This document shows, piece by piece, positions 46,725 to 58,783 of a DNA stretch of 64,000 bases. Positions within the stretch are counted from its first letter, which is position 1. Each line of letters begins with the position of its first letter. The position numbers and the translations under genes were made by a program. Below the pieces are notes generated by a model that made no database searches, had not been told where the DNA came from, and saw only the letters and a list, made by a program, of their open reading frames with translations. This stretch comes from Tragulus kanchil (lineage: Eukaryota > Chordata > Mammalia > Artiodactyla > Tragulidae): contig JAIOJX010000002.1 of the NCBI GenBank assembly GCA_022376925.1, positions 42,059,501 to 42,123,500 of the forward strand, written 5' to 3'.

Positions 46725-46970
46725 GAAATTCTCTCTGGTACCAGTTGTCTGTGTTTGAATAAAGAGTGTTCTCTGATTAGGGCCTCTCCCTCATCCGAAG
46801 ACCCTGTGAGCACGAATTATCTGTGTTTCAAAAGAAAAACTCTGCTCCGGCTGACGGCTTTTTCGCATTCACTGCATGTTACGTAGTTTCTTTCCAGCAT
46901 GAACTCTGTAGTTTCCAAAAGGTGGAGAAGACCATCGATTGGTTGCCACATTTCCCATACTCAAGACATC
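46725..46970 (-). pseudogene. C2H2 zinc-finger gene relic
   Basis: On the minus strand, broken frames give YVTCSECEKAVSRSRVFLLK followed by HR, a linker-like RVHAGKK one frame away, an upstream EYGKCGNQSMVFST, and a downstream EALIREHSLFKHRQL. These match the C-X2-C, F, L, H-X3-H plus TGEK-type linker rhythm of about three Krueppel-type fingers. It has at least one frameshift, a stop and several lost Cys/His residues. The parent gene cannot be told. Confidence 0.6.
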
Positions 46971-47059
46971 CTTCCCTGAGCTGACTCAGCATCACATTTC
47001 AGAACCTCTTTCCTACAGTGGTGCTGGGCTGTCTACACAGAACTGACAGTGCTGATAGC

Positions 47060-49311
47060 TCCTCTCTCCACCAGTAAGAGCCAGGCGGTGCTTGTGGCTT
47101 GTTCCAGGTCTCTGTACTGAGTTGCCTTCCACTGCCACTCTTGACGCGCGCCTGCCCTGGCCCTCCCAGGCCTCATATGCCCTAAAGTCTGTGAGATGGT
47201 TCCCACTGAGGGAAGATGATGTCTCATCCCAAGTGTCCTCTCTGAAGCCTTCAGCGTGAGAGACATAGTTAAATTATTTTAAGTACTGTGCTGGGAATTG
47301 CATAATATGGCAATAATGAGACTGGGATAACAGGCCAGAACTTAATCCCTGATGACGTTAATTGGCATGTTATTAAAATCCACAATTAAAAAAGTTTCCC
47401 TTAATTAAATGTTTTTTATGATGCAGACATGCTTTAGAGTACTTTTTGTGTAATTAATACATTGAATTCACACCATTATCTTACCCTCTACAGTAGGTGC
47501 TACTGTTATCACCTCCACTTTAGAGATGATGAAATTGAAGTCATTGCCAAAAGCTGTGTCACTAATAAAATACAAACAAAAGTAGTCTGGCTCTACAGAG
47601 ATTGCTTTAAACTCCTTCATTTCTCAGAGGAAACCACGAATGTCCAATGGTTGCAATATTATATTCCATAGAAGTTTTGGAAAACAATGTGACCTGGGTA
47701 GATTTCAATTTTTATGTTAGATTTAAAGTAGCAGAACACAATTTACTTATGTACGTTTCAAAAGTTATGTTAAAAGCCCTTTGTAAATATGAAAATAGCT
47801 CCTGCTTCAGGTGTAGTGAGGGATTAGAGGTGACTTTTTCATTTTAAAAATAGATTGTAATAAATCAATTTGTCTCCTGTTTCTTGTAATCTGGCAAGCT
47901 AGGCTTTCAGACCAGTCGTACCCCCAAGAAAATGAAAAGTGCTGTGTGATAATTGTGTTAGATGAAACATTTGGTTACTTGGTCATATAACATACTTGAC
48001 TTAAGTGTATCTCTCATATAAAGTTGGCCTTCATCCTCAGCTTCTGGCTGCAGCTCCAAATGCCTGGAAGGGCCCAGGTGTTGAGAGTGACTGGTTGTCT
48101 TTTGTTGAAGCACCTCAGGATGGGGCTGGCTGCCAGGGGAGGCAGCCGGTGAGACAGAGTTGGGGTTTTCAGGACCAGCCCCAGATTTCTGCTCCTCTCT
48201 CCACCAGTAAGAGCCAGGCGGTGCTTGTGGCTTGTTCCAGGTCTCTGTACGGCTTCCACTGCCACTCTTGGCCTGCCCTGGCCCTCCCAGGCCTCATATG
48301 CCCTAAAGTCTGTGAGATGGTTCCCACTGAGGGAAGATGATGTCTCATCCCAAGTGTCCTCTCTGAAGCCTTCAGCGTGAGAGACATAGTTAAATTATTT
48401 TAAGTACTGTGCTGGGAATTGCATAATATGGCAATAATGAGACTGGGATAACAGGCCAGAACTTAATCCCTGATGACGTTAATTGGCATGTTATTAAAAT
48501 CCACAATTAAAAAAGTTTCCCTTAATTAAATGTTTTTTATGATGCAGACATGCTTTAGAGTACTTTTTGTGTAATTAATACATTGAATTCACACCATTAT
48601 CTTACCCTCTACAGTAGGTGCTACTGTTATCACCTCCACTTTAGAGATGATGAAATTGAAGTCATTGCCAAAAGCTGTGTCACTAATAAAATACAAACAA
48701 AAGTAGTCTGGCTCTACAGAGATTGCTTTAAACTCCTTCATTTCTCAGAGGAAACCACGAATGTCCAATGGTTGCAATATTATATTCCATAGAAGTTTTG
48801 GAAAACAATGTGACCTGGGTAGATTTCAATTTTTATGTTAGATTTAAAGTAGCAGAACACAATTTACTTATGTACGTTTCAAAAGTTATGTTAAAAGCCC
48901 TTTGTAAATATGAAAATAGCTCCTGCTTCAGGTGTAGTGAGGGATTAGAGGTGACTTTTTCATTTTAAAAATAGATTGTAATAAATCAATTTGTCTCCTG
49001 TTTCTTGTAATCTGGCAAGCTAGGCTTTCAGACCAGTCGTACCCCCAAGAAAATGAAAAGTGCTGTGTGATAATTGTGTTAGATGAAACATTTGGTTACT
49101 TGGTCATATAACATACTTGACTTAAGTGTATCTCTCATATAAAGTTGGCCTTCATCCTCAGCTTCTGGCTGCAGCTCCAAATGCCTGGAAGGGCCCAGGT
49201 GTTGAGAGTGACTGGTTGTCTTTTGTTGAAGCACCTCAGGATGGGGCTGGCTGCCAGGGGAGGCAGCCGGTGAGACAGAGTTGGGGTTTTCAGGACCAGC
49301 CCCAGATTTCT
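47060..49311. repeat. Tandem duplication D15 (unit about 1.12 kb)
   Basis: 47060-48190 recurs at 48191-49311. Indels near the left end: GTACTGAGTTGCCTTCC versus GTACGGCTTCC, and CTTGACGCGCGCCTGCC versus CTTGGCCTGCC. Confidence 0.9.
47440..47625 (-). mobile_element. MIR SINE, antisense
   Basis: CAGTAGGTGCTACTGTTATC, CACTTTAGAGATGATGAAAT and GTAGTCTGGCTCTACAGAG, in that order, match antisense MIR. The D15 copy is at about 48561-48746. Confidence 0.7.
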
Positions 49312-49314
49312 GGG

Positions 49315-49675
49315 GAGGGGAAGGGGATTGGAGGGTCAGTCAGTCACCTGTAGATACTGATGTGGTCAATCATGACTATGTGATATAGCCTCCGTAAAAA
49401 CCCCAAAGACAATTTTCTGGTCCCCTTTCAGAAAGCTGTAATTGCAGGGAAACCACATGCTTCCACCTGCCTCCATGAAGGATCCCAGTGCCTCACAAGG
49501 ACAGACACTCCTTTGGAATCTCACCCTGTGTAGCTCTTTAGCTCTTGGCTGTTGATTCATATGTTTTAATGTCCTTTTATGATAAATCAGTGATCTAGAG
49601 ACTCATTGGGATTCTTGAGTTCTGTGGGCCATTTTAACAAATTAACTGAATTTAGAGGGGGCTGTGATGAAATCG
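49315..49675 (+). mobile_element. Ancient LTR-like sequence, left part
   Basis: CCTCCGTAAAAACCCCAAAG and the later GTGTCAGAATTGAGTGGAAT at about 52089 and 53229 look like two parts of one old LTR, split by BovB and a younger LTR. Family not assigned. Confidence 0.4.
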
Positions 49676-49679
49676 GTTG

Positions 49680-50285
49680 TTGATCACTCAGTCATGTCCA
49701 GCCCTGCCACCCCGTGGACTGCAGCACGCCAGGCTTTCCTCTCCTTCACTATCTCTCAGTTTGCTCAAACTCACGTCCACTGAGTCAGTGATGCCATCCA
49801 ACCATCTCATCCTCTGTTGCCCCCTTCTCCTGCCCTCAGTGTTTCCCAGCATCAGGGTCTCTGTCAGCTGTTCGCATTAGGTGGCCAGAGTATTGGAGCT
49901 TCAGCCTCAGCATCAGTCCTCGCAATGAATATACATACTTGATTTCTTTTAGGATTGACTGCTTTGATGTCATTTCAGTCCAAGGTAATGTCAAGGGTCT
50001 TCTCCAGCACCACAATTTGAAAGCATCAATTCCTGGCACTCGGAGCCTTCCTTATGGTCCATCTCTCACATTCGTATATGACTACTGGAAAAATCATAGC
50101 TTTGACTATAAGGACTTATGTCAGCAAACTGATGTCTCTGTTCTTTCATACGCTGTCTAGGTTTGTCAGAGCTTTTCTTCCAAGGAGCATGTGTCTTTTA
50201 ATTTCTTGGCTGCAGTCACTGTTCATGGTGATTTTGGAGCCCAAGAAAACCTTGTACCTCTGAAACTGAGTTCCCCTGCTGAGTT
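49680..50285 (-). mobile_element. BovB (RTE), antisense
   Basis: The minus-strand frame at 49836-50039 encodes the RTE reverse-transcriptase tail (IDAFKLWCWRR, QSILKEI, LKLQYSGHLMR). Duplicated at 50761-51366 and, in part, at 52150-52506 through D16 and D17. Confidence 0.9.
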
Positions 50286-51011
50286 TATGATTAATCTCTT
50301 GGTGTTGAGAGTGACTGGTTGTCTTTTGTTGAAGCACCTCAGGATCCCACACGGTGAGACAGAGTTGGGGTTTTCAGGACCAGCCCCAGATTTCTGGGGA
50401 GGAAGGGATTGGAGGGTCAGTCAGTCACCTGTAGATACTGATGTGGTCAATCATGACTATGTGATATAGCCTCCGTAAAAACCCCAAAGACAATTTTCTG
50501 GTCCCCTTTCAGAAAGCTGTAATTGCAGGGAAACCACATGCTTCCACCTGCCTCCATGAAGGATCCCAGTGCCTCACAAGGACAGACACTCCTTTGGAAT
50601 CTCACCCTGTGTAGCTCTTTAGCTCTTGGCTGTTGATTCATATGTTTTAATGTCCTTTTATGATAAATCAGTGATCTAGAGACTCATTGGGATTCTTGAG
50701 TTCTGTGGGCCATTTTAACAAATTAACTGAATTTAGAGGGGGCTGTGATGAAATCGGTTGTTGATCACTCAGTCATGTCCAGCCCTGCCACCCCGTGGAC
50801 TGCAGCACGCCAGGCTTTCCTCTCCTTCACTATCTCTCAGTTTGCTCAAACTCACGTCCACTGAGTCAGTGATGCCATCCAACCATCTCATCCTCTGTTG
50901 CCCCCTTCTCCTGCCCTCAGTGTTTCCCAGCATCAGGGTCTCTGTCAGCTGTTCGCATTAGGTGGCCAGAGTATTGGAGCTTCAGCCTCAGCATCAGTCC
51001 TCGCAATGAAT

Positions 51012-53245
51012 ATACATACTTGATTTCTTTTAGGATTGACTGCTTTGATGTCATTTCAGTCCAAGGTAATGTCAAGGGTCTTCTCCAGCACCACAATTTG
51101 AAAGCATCAATTCCTGGCACTCGGAGCCTTCCTTATGGTCCATCTCTCACATTCGTATATGACTACTGGAAAAATCATAGCTTTGACTATAAGGACTTAT
51201 GTCAGCAAACTGATGTCTCTGTTCTTTCATACGCTGTCTAGGTTTGTCAGAGCTTTTCTTCCAAGGAGCATGTGTCTTTTAATTTCTTGGCTGCAGTCAC
51301 TGTTCATGGTGATTTTGGAGCCCAAGAAAACCTTGTACCTCTGAAACTGAGTTCCCCTGCTGAGTTTATGATTAATCTCTTAATCCAAAAACTTTATTCC
51401 CTTTCTTGTCCTGTTCCTGTTGCCGTCAGGACTGAGAAGGAGCAAAGAAAAGGGGAGATTGAAACCAAGCAGGAGCCTGTGGATCCTTCCCAGGAACAAA
51501 AGCCCCTCCTTGCCCCTCATTTGTGGTTCATAGAAAGAAGTTCCAAGGAGCGGCCCCAGAGTTATAATATGGCGTAGAATTCCCAGGACTCCTAGTTCCT
51601 CCCGACAGACACAGATAAAAATTTGATGTGTATCTTGGGTCATTCTGTAGAAACTGAGATGCCAACCCAGGTGGAGAATGGTGAATATGAGTACACTCTG
51701 ACCAGAAGCACTTAGACTCCAGACTGGTTAGAACCAGAAGGTTGAGATTCCCAAACATTACTCCATTACCCCACCGCCAACCAATCTGAAGAAGGTCCAC
51801 AAGCTGATCATGTATCCTACAGCCCTCTCCCATACACTGTCTTTAAAAACCCTTGCCCTAAAGTCATGGGGAAGTTCAGGTCTTCCAAACGTGAGCTGCC
51901 TGTTGTCTTGCTGGGCGCCCTGCAAGTAAACCCTGGCTTTGCTGCAAACACCTCCTTGCCAGAGTGTGGCTTTCTGCATCTTGCTCAGTAACCGTGGGAA
52001 CGTCTGATTTGTCTCCAGTTGGCCAGGAGCACAGGGAACAGCCTGAGCCCTGCACCTGAGGGTCTGAGTCTATCTCCATGCACATAGTGTCAGAATTGAG
52101 TGGAACGTCTGATTTTTTGTCTTGTTTCCAGTTGGCCAGGAGCACAGAGTAATACATACTTGATTTCTTTTAGGATTGACTGCTTTGATGTCATTTCAGT
52201 CCAAGGTAATGTCAAGGGTCTTCTCCAGCACCACAATTTGAAAGCATCAATTCCTGGCACTCGGAGCCTTCCTTATGGTCCATCTCTCACATTCGTATAT
52301 GACTACTGGAAAAATCATAGCTTTGACTATAAGGACTTATGTCAGCAAACTGATGTCTCTGTTCTTTCATACGCTGTCTAGGTTTGTCAGAGCTTTTCTT
52401 CCAAGGAGCATGTGTCTTTTAATTTCTTGGCTGCAGTCACTGTTCATGGTGATTTTGGAGCCCAAGAAAACCTTGTACCTCTGAAACTGAGTTCCCCTGC
52501 TGAGTTTATGATTAATCTCTTAATCCAAAAACTTTATTCCCTTTCTTGTCCTGTTCCTGTTGCCGTCAGGACTGAGAAGGAGCAAAGAAAAGGGGAGATT
52601 GAAACCAAGCAGGAGCCTGTGGATCCTTCCCAGGAACAAAAGCCCCTCCTTGCCCCTCATTTGTGGTTCATAGAAAGAAGTTCCAAGGAGCGGCCCCAGA
52701 GTTATAATATGGCGTAGAATTCCCAGGACTCCTAGTTCCTCCCGACAGACACAGATAAAAATTTGATGTGTATCTTGGGTCATTCTGTAGAAACTGAGAT
52801 GCCAACCCAGGTGGAGAATGGTGAATATGAGTACACTCTGACCAGAAGCACTTAGACTCCAGACTGGTTAGAACCAGAAGGTTGAGATTCCCAAACATTA
52901 CTCCATTACCCCACCGCCAACCAATCTGAAGAAGGTCCACAAGCTGATCATGTATCCTACAGCCCTCTCCCATACACTGTCTTTAAAAACCCTTGCCCTA
53001 AAGTCATGGGGAAGTTCAGGTCTTCCAAACGTGAGCTGCCTGTTGTCTTGCTGGGCGCCCTGCAAGTAAACCCTGGCTTTGCTGCAAACACCTCCTTGCC
53101 AGAGTGTGGCTTTCTGCATCTTGCTCAGTAACCGTGGGAACGTCTGATTTGTCTCCAGTTGGCCAGGAGCACAGGGAACAGCCTGAGCCCTGCACCTGAG
53201 GGTCTGAGTCTATCTCCATGCACATAGTGTCAGAATTGAGTGGAA
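51012..53245. repeat. Tandem duplication D17 (unit about 1.09 kb)
   Basis: 51012-52105 recurs at 52152-53245. The ~46 bp between the copies (52106-52151) is a corrupted repeat of the segment at about 52000-52036. It overlaps D16 by about 370 bp. Confidence 0.9.
51380..52005 (+). mobile_element. Solo LTR-like element
   Basis: A TTTAAAAACCCTTGCC TATA-like site at about 51842, then GGCGCCCTGCAAGTAAACCC in the place of an LTR polyadenylation signal. The arrangement resembles an ERV1-class LTR. Copy at about 52520-53145 through D17. Confidence 0.45.
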
Positions 53246-53389
53246 TTCTCAGAAACCCTGCTGATGTGTTATCTGAGAATTGCTTGTTGGTGTAGGGAAG
53301 CCTTCAGATGTGTTGGAATTGGGTCCAGGAAGCCCACTTATGCTAAATAAAGTATAAAGAGCATCTGCACGTAGATGATAGAAAAAGGA

Positions 53390-53590
53390 GGTGCTTAAAT
53401 ATAATCTAAATCAAAAAGTTAGAAAAAGATGAGAAAATGAAACTAAATCAAAGTAGAAAGAATTAATAAGCAGGAGGAATGAACAAAACATAGACAAATT
53501 TATAATAGATTAACAAAGTCAAAAATTGGTTCTTTGAAGAAACAGAGTCACAAATGCCTGTTGAGACCCATTAAGAAAAAAAGAGGAAAG
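53390..53590 (+). mobile_element. L1 ORF2 fragment, sense
   Basis: AAATTGGTTCTTTGAAGAAA followed by CCATTAAGAAAAAAAGAGG matches the ORF2 region between endonuclease and RT. Confidence 0.6.
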
Positions 53591-55643
53591 CATCAGGCAT
53601 TAGCATCTCAGATGGAAGAATGCTGCACACGTGAAAAGCAATGTGTGTAACGGGCCGCAGTGATTCGGTGCTACAGTTTCTGTGAGAGAGCAGCTTAATT
53701 TAGGGTCAGAGAAAATGTTGCTCGGAAAGTGACTTTTATGATGAGAATTGTGTGTGTGATGGTCATGGCACAAAGGCCCAGGTGCACTGGAGGAAGGGCA
53801 GGAAAGGCAGTGGCCCAGGGCGTGGGAAGGTCTCAGTGGGGCTGGAGGCAGCTGTGGGCAGGGAGGGTCCTGAGAAGGTCCATTGGACAGTGGTGCTCTG
53901 AGGACAGGGAGGGAGGTGAGAAGCCGAGCGTCCAGAATGGTCACTGTGTCTCCATACCCTGGCCAGGCCGGGTGCAGGACGCCCTCCCCAAGCCACCCGT
54001 CTGCTCCCAGGATGGCCCAAGGCTCCTCCCAGACGCTGGGCTGCAGCCTATCCCTGAGCACTTTGTCCAGGGGATGGTTTCGGAGGGACTGGGACGGGCA
54101 TGCGAGGCCAGTCTCTGACCGGAGGGTCCACGCAGCACCCTCTCCTCGGACTGGGTAGAAGGGACATCCGCGATCCCAACTGCTACTTCCTCCTGCTTCA
54201 TCTCCTGCCCACTGAACGGACATGCAGCCCCTCATCCCTCAGGGCGTGGGCGTAGGAGGGAGGCCCACTCACACACAAGCCCCCCGCCAGACCCCCAGCT
54301 CACTTTACAGAAGATGCACACCTAAGCAGCAAAGGCACAACTAAGAAACTTCTGGAAGAGAAGGAGGCCTGGCTGTGGGCAGGGTGTGATTAGCACCCTC
54401 AAGGCTGTGTCCAGGTCACGGAGGCTGGAGGATGTTCGCAAACCCCTGACCTGCATTCAGGGGTGAGGCTGGAGGGGAGGGGACCAGGCCTGCCAGGACA
54501 GGAGACAGCGCCCGCCCCTGACTGGGGACGGTGCACAGCTGGGGACGGACCACAGGTCACCTTGAGCTTTTGGAGGAACCTCCCTCTTTGAAGAAACAGA
54601 GTCACAAATGCCTGTTGAGACCCATTAAGAAAAAAAGAGGAAAGCATCAGGCATTAGCATCTCAGATGGAAGAATGCTGCACACGTGAAAAGCAATGTGT
54701 GTAACGGGCCGCAGTGATTCGGTGCTACAGTTTCTGTGAGAGAGCAGCTTAATTTAGGGTCAGAGAAAATGTTGCTCGGAAAGTGACTTTTATGATGAGA
54801 ATTGTGTGTGTGATGGTCATGGCACAAAGGCCCAGGTGCACTGGAGGAAGGGCAGGAAAGGCAGTGGCCCAGGGCGTGGGAAGGTCTCAGTGGGGCTGGA
54901 GGCAGCTGTGGGCAGGGAGGGTCCTGAGAAGGTCCATTGGACAGTGGTGCTCTGAGGACAGGGAGGGAGGTGAGAAGCCGAGCGTCCAGAATGGTCACTG
55001 TGTCTCCATACCCTGGCCAGGCCGGGTGCAGGACGCCCTCCCCAAGCCACCCGTCTGCTCCCAGGATGGCCCAAGGCTCCTCCCAGACGCTGGGCTGCAG
55101 CCTATCCCTGAGCACTTTGTCCAGGGGATGGTTTCGGAGGGACTGGGAAGGGCATGCGCGAGGCCAGTCTCTGACCGGAGGGTCCACGCAGCACCCTCTC
55201 CTCGGACTGGGTAGAAGGGACATCCGCGATCCCAACTGCTACTTCCTCCTGCTTCATCTCCTGCCCACTGAACGGACATGCAGCCCCTCATCCCTCAGGG
55301 CGTGGGCGTAGGAGGGAGGCCCACTCACACACAAGCCCCCCGCCAGACCCCCAGCTCACTTTACAGAAGATGCACACCTAAGCAGCAAAGGCACAACTAA
55401 GAAACTTCTGGAAGAGAAGGAGGCCTGGCTGTGGGCAGGGTGTGATTAGCACCCTCAAGGCTGTGTCCAGGTCACGGAGGCTGGAGGATGTTCGCAAACC
55501 CCTGACCTGCATTCAGGGGTGAGGCTGGAGGGGAGGGGACCAGGCCTGCCAGGACAGGAGACAGCGCCCGCCCCTGACTGGGGACGGTGCACAGCTGGGG
55601 ACGGACCACAGGTCACCTTGAGCTTTTGGAGGAACCTCCCTCT
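53532..55643. repeat. Tandem duplication D18 (unit about 1.05 kb)
   Basis: 53532-54585 recurs at 54586-55643. Differences are small indels (GGGACGGGCATGCGAGG versus GGGAAGGGCATGCGCGAGG). Confidence 0.9.
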
Positions 55644-57510
55644 TAGAAGGGACAGAATGCACGTGGGGGAGCTATTGGGGCGAGAGATATTGGGGAGATA
55701 TCGGGGAGAGTGTCTGAGCGGCACACCCCTCCCCTCACTTGACGCGAACCTCCCCCTACAGCCCCAGGAGCTGAAGACCTTCCCTTCCACGGTGCATGCT
55801 GCTCATTAGGCCTCCTGCTTCATCACCGGTAGCTGCTGCCACATTGGCGCCTGGGACACCCGTGCGCCCCTCCCTGGAGATACCCAGACTCCCTGGGCCG
55901 TGTCAGTGCAGCTGCAGGTGACACGGTGACATCCACTCTGGGGACAGTCTTGCAAATCCTGTGCCTATATCAGGGCCTGCACACCCCCCCTCCCGCCCAT
56001 CCTGCCAGTCACTGCCTGCCCGAGCCCAGTAGCACAGGTGAGTCCAGGCGTCCCGGGGCTCAGGTCACGGCTGGGCCGCAGGTGGGCTTGAGCTACATTG
56101 CAGAGGCGCTCAGGGCCCAGATCTGGCCTCTCATCTCAGGCGGCGCCCAGCAGGACCGTGTGGGCTGAGGCCGCTGGTGGTGGGGACCGTGTGAGGGGTG
56201 GTGAAGGCAGGCGCTCAGACTCCCCAGAAGTTTGGGGAGTTGATGAACGTGTGTCTGGTCCGGAAGGCTCCATGTCTGCTGAGTTCCAGCCCGCCCTGAA
56301 TCTCTGTACGTTTCTGCCATCTCCTTGAAGAAAGGGCAGCGCTGTGCTTTGACTTGCTGCCTCCTGCCTGGATAGGGTCTCGGAGGCAGGAGTGATTTTG
56401 CTGTGAGTGTTTGGGGTCACACAAGCCCCGCCAGACCCCCAGCTCACTTTACAGAAGATGCACACCTAAGCAGCAAAGGCACAACTAAGAAACTTCTGGA
56501 AGAGAAGGAGGCCTGGCTGTGGGCAGGGTGTGATTAGCACCCTCAAGGCTGTGTCCAGGTCACGGAGGCTGGAGGATGTTCGCAAACCCCTGACCTGCAT
56601 TCAGGGGTGAGGCTGGAGGGGAGGGGACCAGGCCTGCCAGGACAGGAGACAGCGCCCGCCCCTGACTGGGGACGGTGCACAGCTGGGGACGGACCACAGG
56701 TCACCTTGAGCTTTTGGAGGAACCTCCCTCTTAGAAGGGACAGAATGCACGTGGGGGAGCTATTGGGGCGAGAGATATTGGGGAGATATCGGGGAGAGTG
56801 TCTGAGCGGCACACCCCTCCCCTCACTTGACGCGAACCTCCCCCTACAGCCCCAGGAGCTGAAGACCTTCCCTTCCACGGTGCATGCTGCTCATTAGGCC
56901 TCCTGCTTCATCACCGGTAGCTGCTGCCACATTGGCGCCTGGGACACCCGTGCGCCCCTCCCTGGAGATACCCAGACTCCCTGGGCCGTGTCAGTGCAGC
57001 TGCAGGTGACACGGTGACATCCACTCTGGGGACAGTCTTGCAAATCCTGTGCCTATATCAGGGCCTGCACACCCCCCCTCCCGCCCATCCTGCCAGTCAC
57101 TGCCTGCCCGAGCCCAGTAGCACAGGTGAGTCCGAGCGTCCCCGGGGCTCAGGTCACGGCTGGGCCGCAGGTGGGCTTGAGCTACATTGCAGAGGCGCTC
57201 AGGGCCCAGATCTGGCCTCTCATCTCAGGCGGCGCCCAGCAGGACCGTGTGGGCTGAGGCCGCTGGTGGTGGGGACCGTGTGAGGGGTGGTGAAGGCAGG
57301 CGCTCAGACTCCCCAGAAGTTTGGGGAGTTGATGAACGTGTGTCTGGTCCGGAAGGCTCCATGTCTGCTGAGTTCCAGCCCGCCCCTGAATCTCTGTACG
57401 TTTCTGCCATCTCCTTGAAGAAAGGGCAGCGCTGTGCTTTGACTTGCTGCCTCCTGCCTGGATAGGGTCTCGGAGGCAGGAGTGATTTTGCTGTGAGTGT
57501 TTGGGGTCAA
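53600..57510. other. GC-rich unassigned sequence
   Basis: About 1.8 kb of unique sequence doubled by D18 and D19. Several open frames exist on both strands (up to 211 codons at 53600-54235), but they are compositional: they differ between the duplicate copies and show no domain or family resemblance. Confidence 0.5.
55327..57509. repeat. Tandem duplication D19 (unit about 1.09 kb)
   Basis: 55327-56418 recurs at 56419-57509. One-base indels: CCCCCCGCC versus CCCCGCC, and GCCCGCCCTGAA versus GCCCGCCCCTGAA. It overlaps D18 by about 315 bp. Confidence 0.9.
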
Positions 57511-57822
57511 CTATGCAGCCCATAAATCAGGACAAAGTCGCTGTGTGAGAGTGTGAGTATCTTTGTTTTGAATTATATCATTGCTGGTATAAGAAGTGAG
57601 AGGTTCCCTAACGTGCATAACGAGACCCCAGAGGGGAAGAAAAGCAAGCAGAGCTCAGGAACAGGAGGAGGCGAGCACGGTTCTGGCAGCAGCTCACCGC
57701 CTGGATGACTCTGTGCATCACACAACGTGTATGACTCTTCCTCCAAGCCTCCTACACACAGATGAGAAGCATAGTTTGCAGGGAATTTGTCAGATAAGCA
57801 AGGTGACCATTTACACTGTCCA

Positions 57823-57993
57823 AGTGAAAGTCGCTCAGTTGCGGCTGACTCTTGGCGACCCTTGGAGGAGTCATGGGATTCTGCAGGCAGGAATACTGGA
57901 GAGGTAGCCTGTCCCGTCTCCAGGGGGTCTTCCCAACACAGGGACGAGACCCAGGCCTCCCGCACTGTAGATGCTTTACTGTCTGAGCCACCC
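57823..57993 (-). mobile_element. Bov-tA SINE, antisense
   Basis: GTGAAAGTCGCTCAGTTGCG, then GGAATACTGGAGAGGTAGCC, then CCAGGGGGTCTTCCCAACAC, ending CTGTCTGAGCCACCCAT. Full antisense Bov-tA order. Confidence 0.9.
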
Positions 57994-58783
57994 ATATTCA
58001 GTAAATACTTGGCCTTGGGAATCTAGAAGCAGACGTATCCTGACTTCTGACCCCCACTGTGTGCGTATATGCTTATATGTCTGCATTTTTATAAGTACAT
58101 TGGTTTCCTTATTATTTTTCCTCCGTATTTTTGAGTGTGTCTCCTGTTATCTTCCGTTGCTCAATACTGACCACATGCATCCAGGAGACGCCTCCTCTCA
58201 GCCGCACGCGCTTTTGTTTTCCTGATGGCAGAGCTTCGCGGGTCCTGCTCACTGCTGGCTCCTCTAGGGTCTGGGGTATGACGCGCTCATCCCTGGCTTC
58301 CCCTGCTGGTCTTCTCTTCATTCTACAGCTAATTTCAACCGTCACACGTTCCTTGATGTTACTCACTTCCTCCAGACATTTTGCCTCTTTCTTATTCTGG
58401 TAACTTAAATGTAATTGTGAGTTTATTCCTCTAAACTCAGAATGGAAGGCTGATCGCCAGTCACTGAGTTGAGAATAAGCAAGAGTTTGATTAAATGGAG
58501 GAAAGAGGAGAAGGCCGGAGCCTGGGTGAGCAGGAGCCGTCCCTCCATGTGCTCTGCTCAGGGTGAGTGAGGGCTACCACTGGCCGTCCCGATAAGCTTG
58601 GTTTCTCTGGTTGAGAGTCCTCTCTCAGGCCTCCAGAGCCCTTTCACTGTGCGTGCGGATGGTGAGATCCAGGGGCCCTGTGATTCCTGGGCTCTCCAGG
58701 GCAGCTGTAACCCAGGGACAGCCATGCTATTTTATTATGTTCCAGGAGGCCACGTGGTGCCCCAGCCCCACACTTCCACAGAC

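Larger units (their letters stand above)
49200..51380. repeat. Tandem duplication D16 (unit about 1.09 kb)
   Basis: 49200-50298 recurs at 50301-51380. Early in the second copy about 20 bp are lost and altered (CAGGATGGGGCTGGCTGCC versus CAGGATCCCACACGG). It overlaps D15 by about 110 bp. Confidence 0.9.

Noticed and set aside
53600..54235. 211-codon minus-strand open frame
   Set aside because: No domain or signal; the frame changes in the duplicate copy (54654-55235) through small indels, and opposite-strand frames are equally open.
58598..58783. Upstream in-frame ATGs (58598, 58724) as V1R starts
   Set aside because: They would add 62 or 20 residues before helix 1, unlike V1Rs, and the added residues show no signal peptide or conservation that I recognise.
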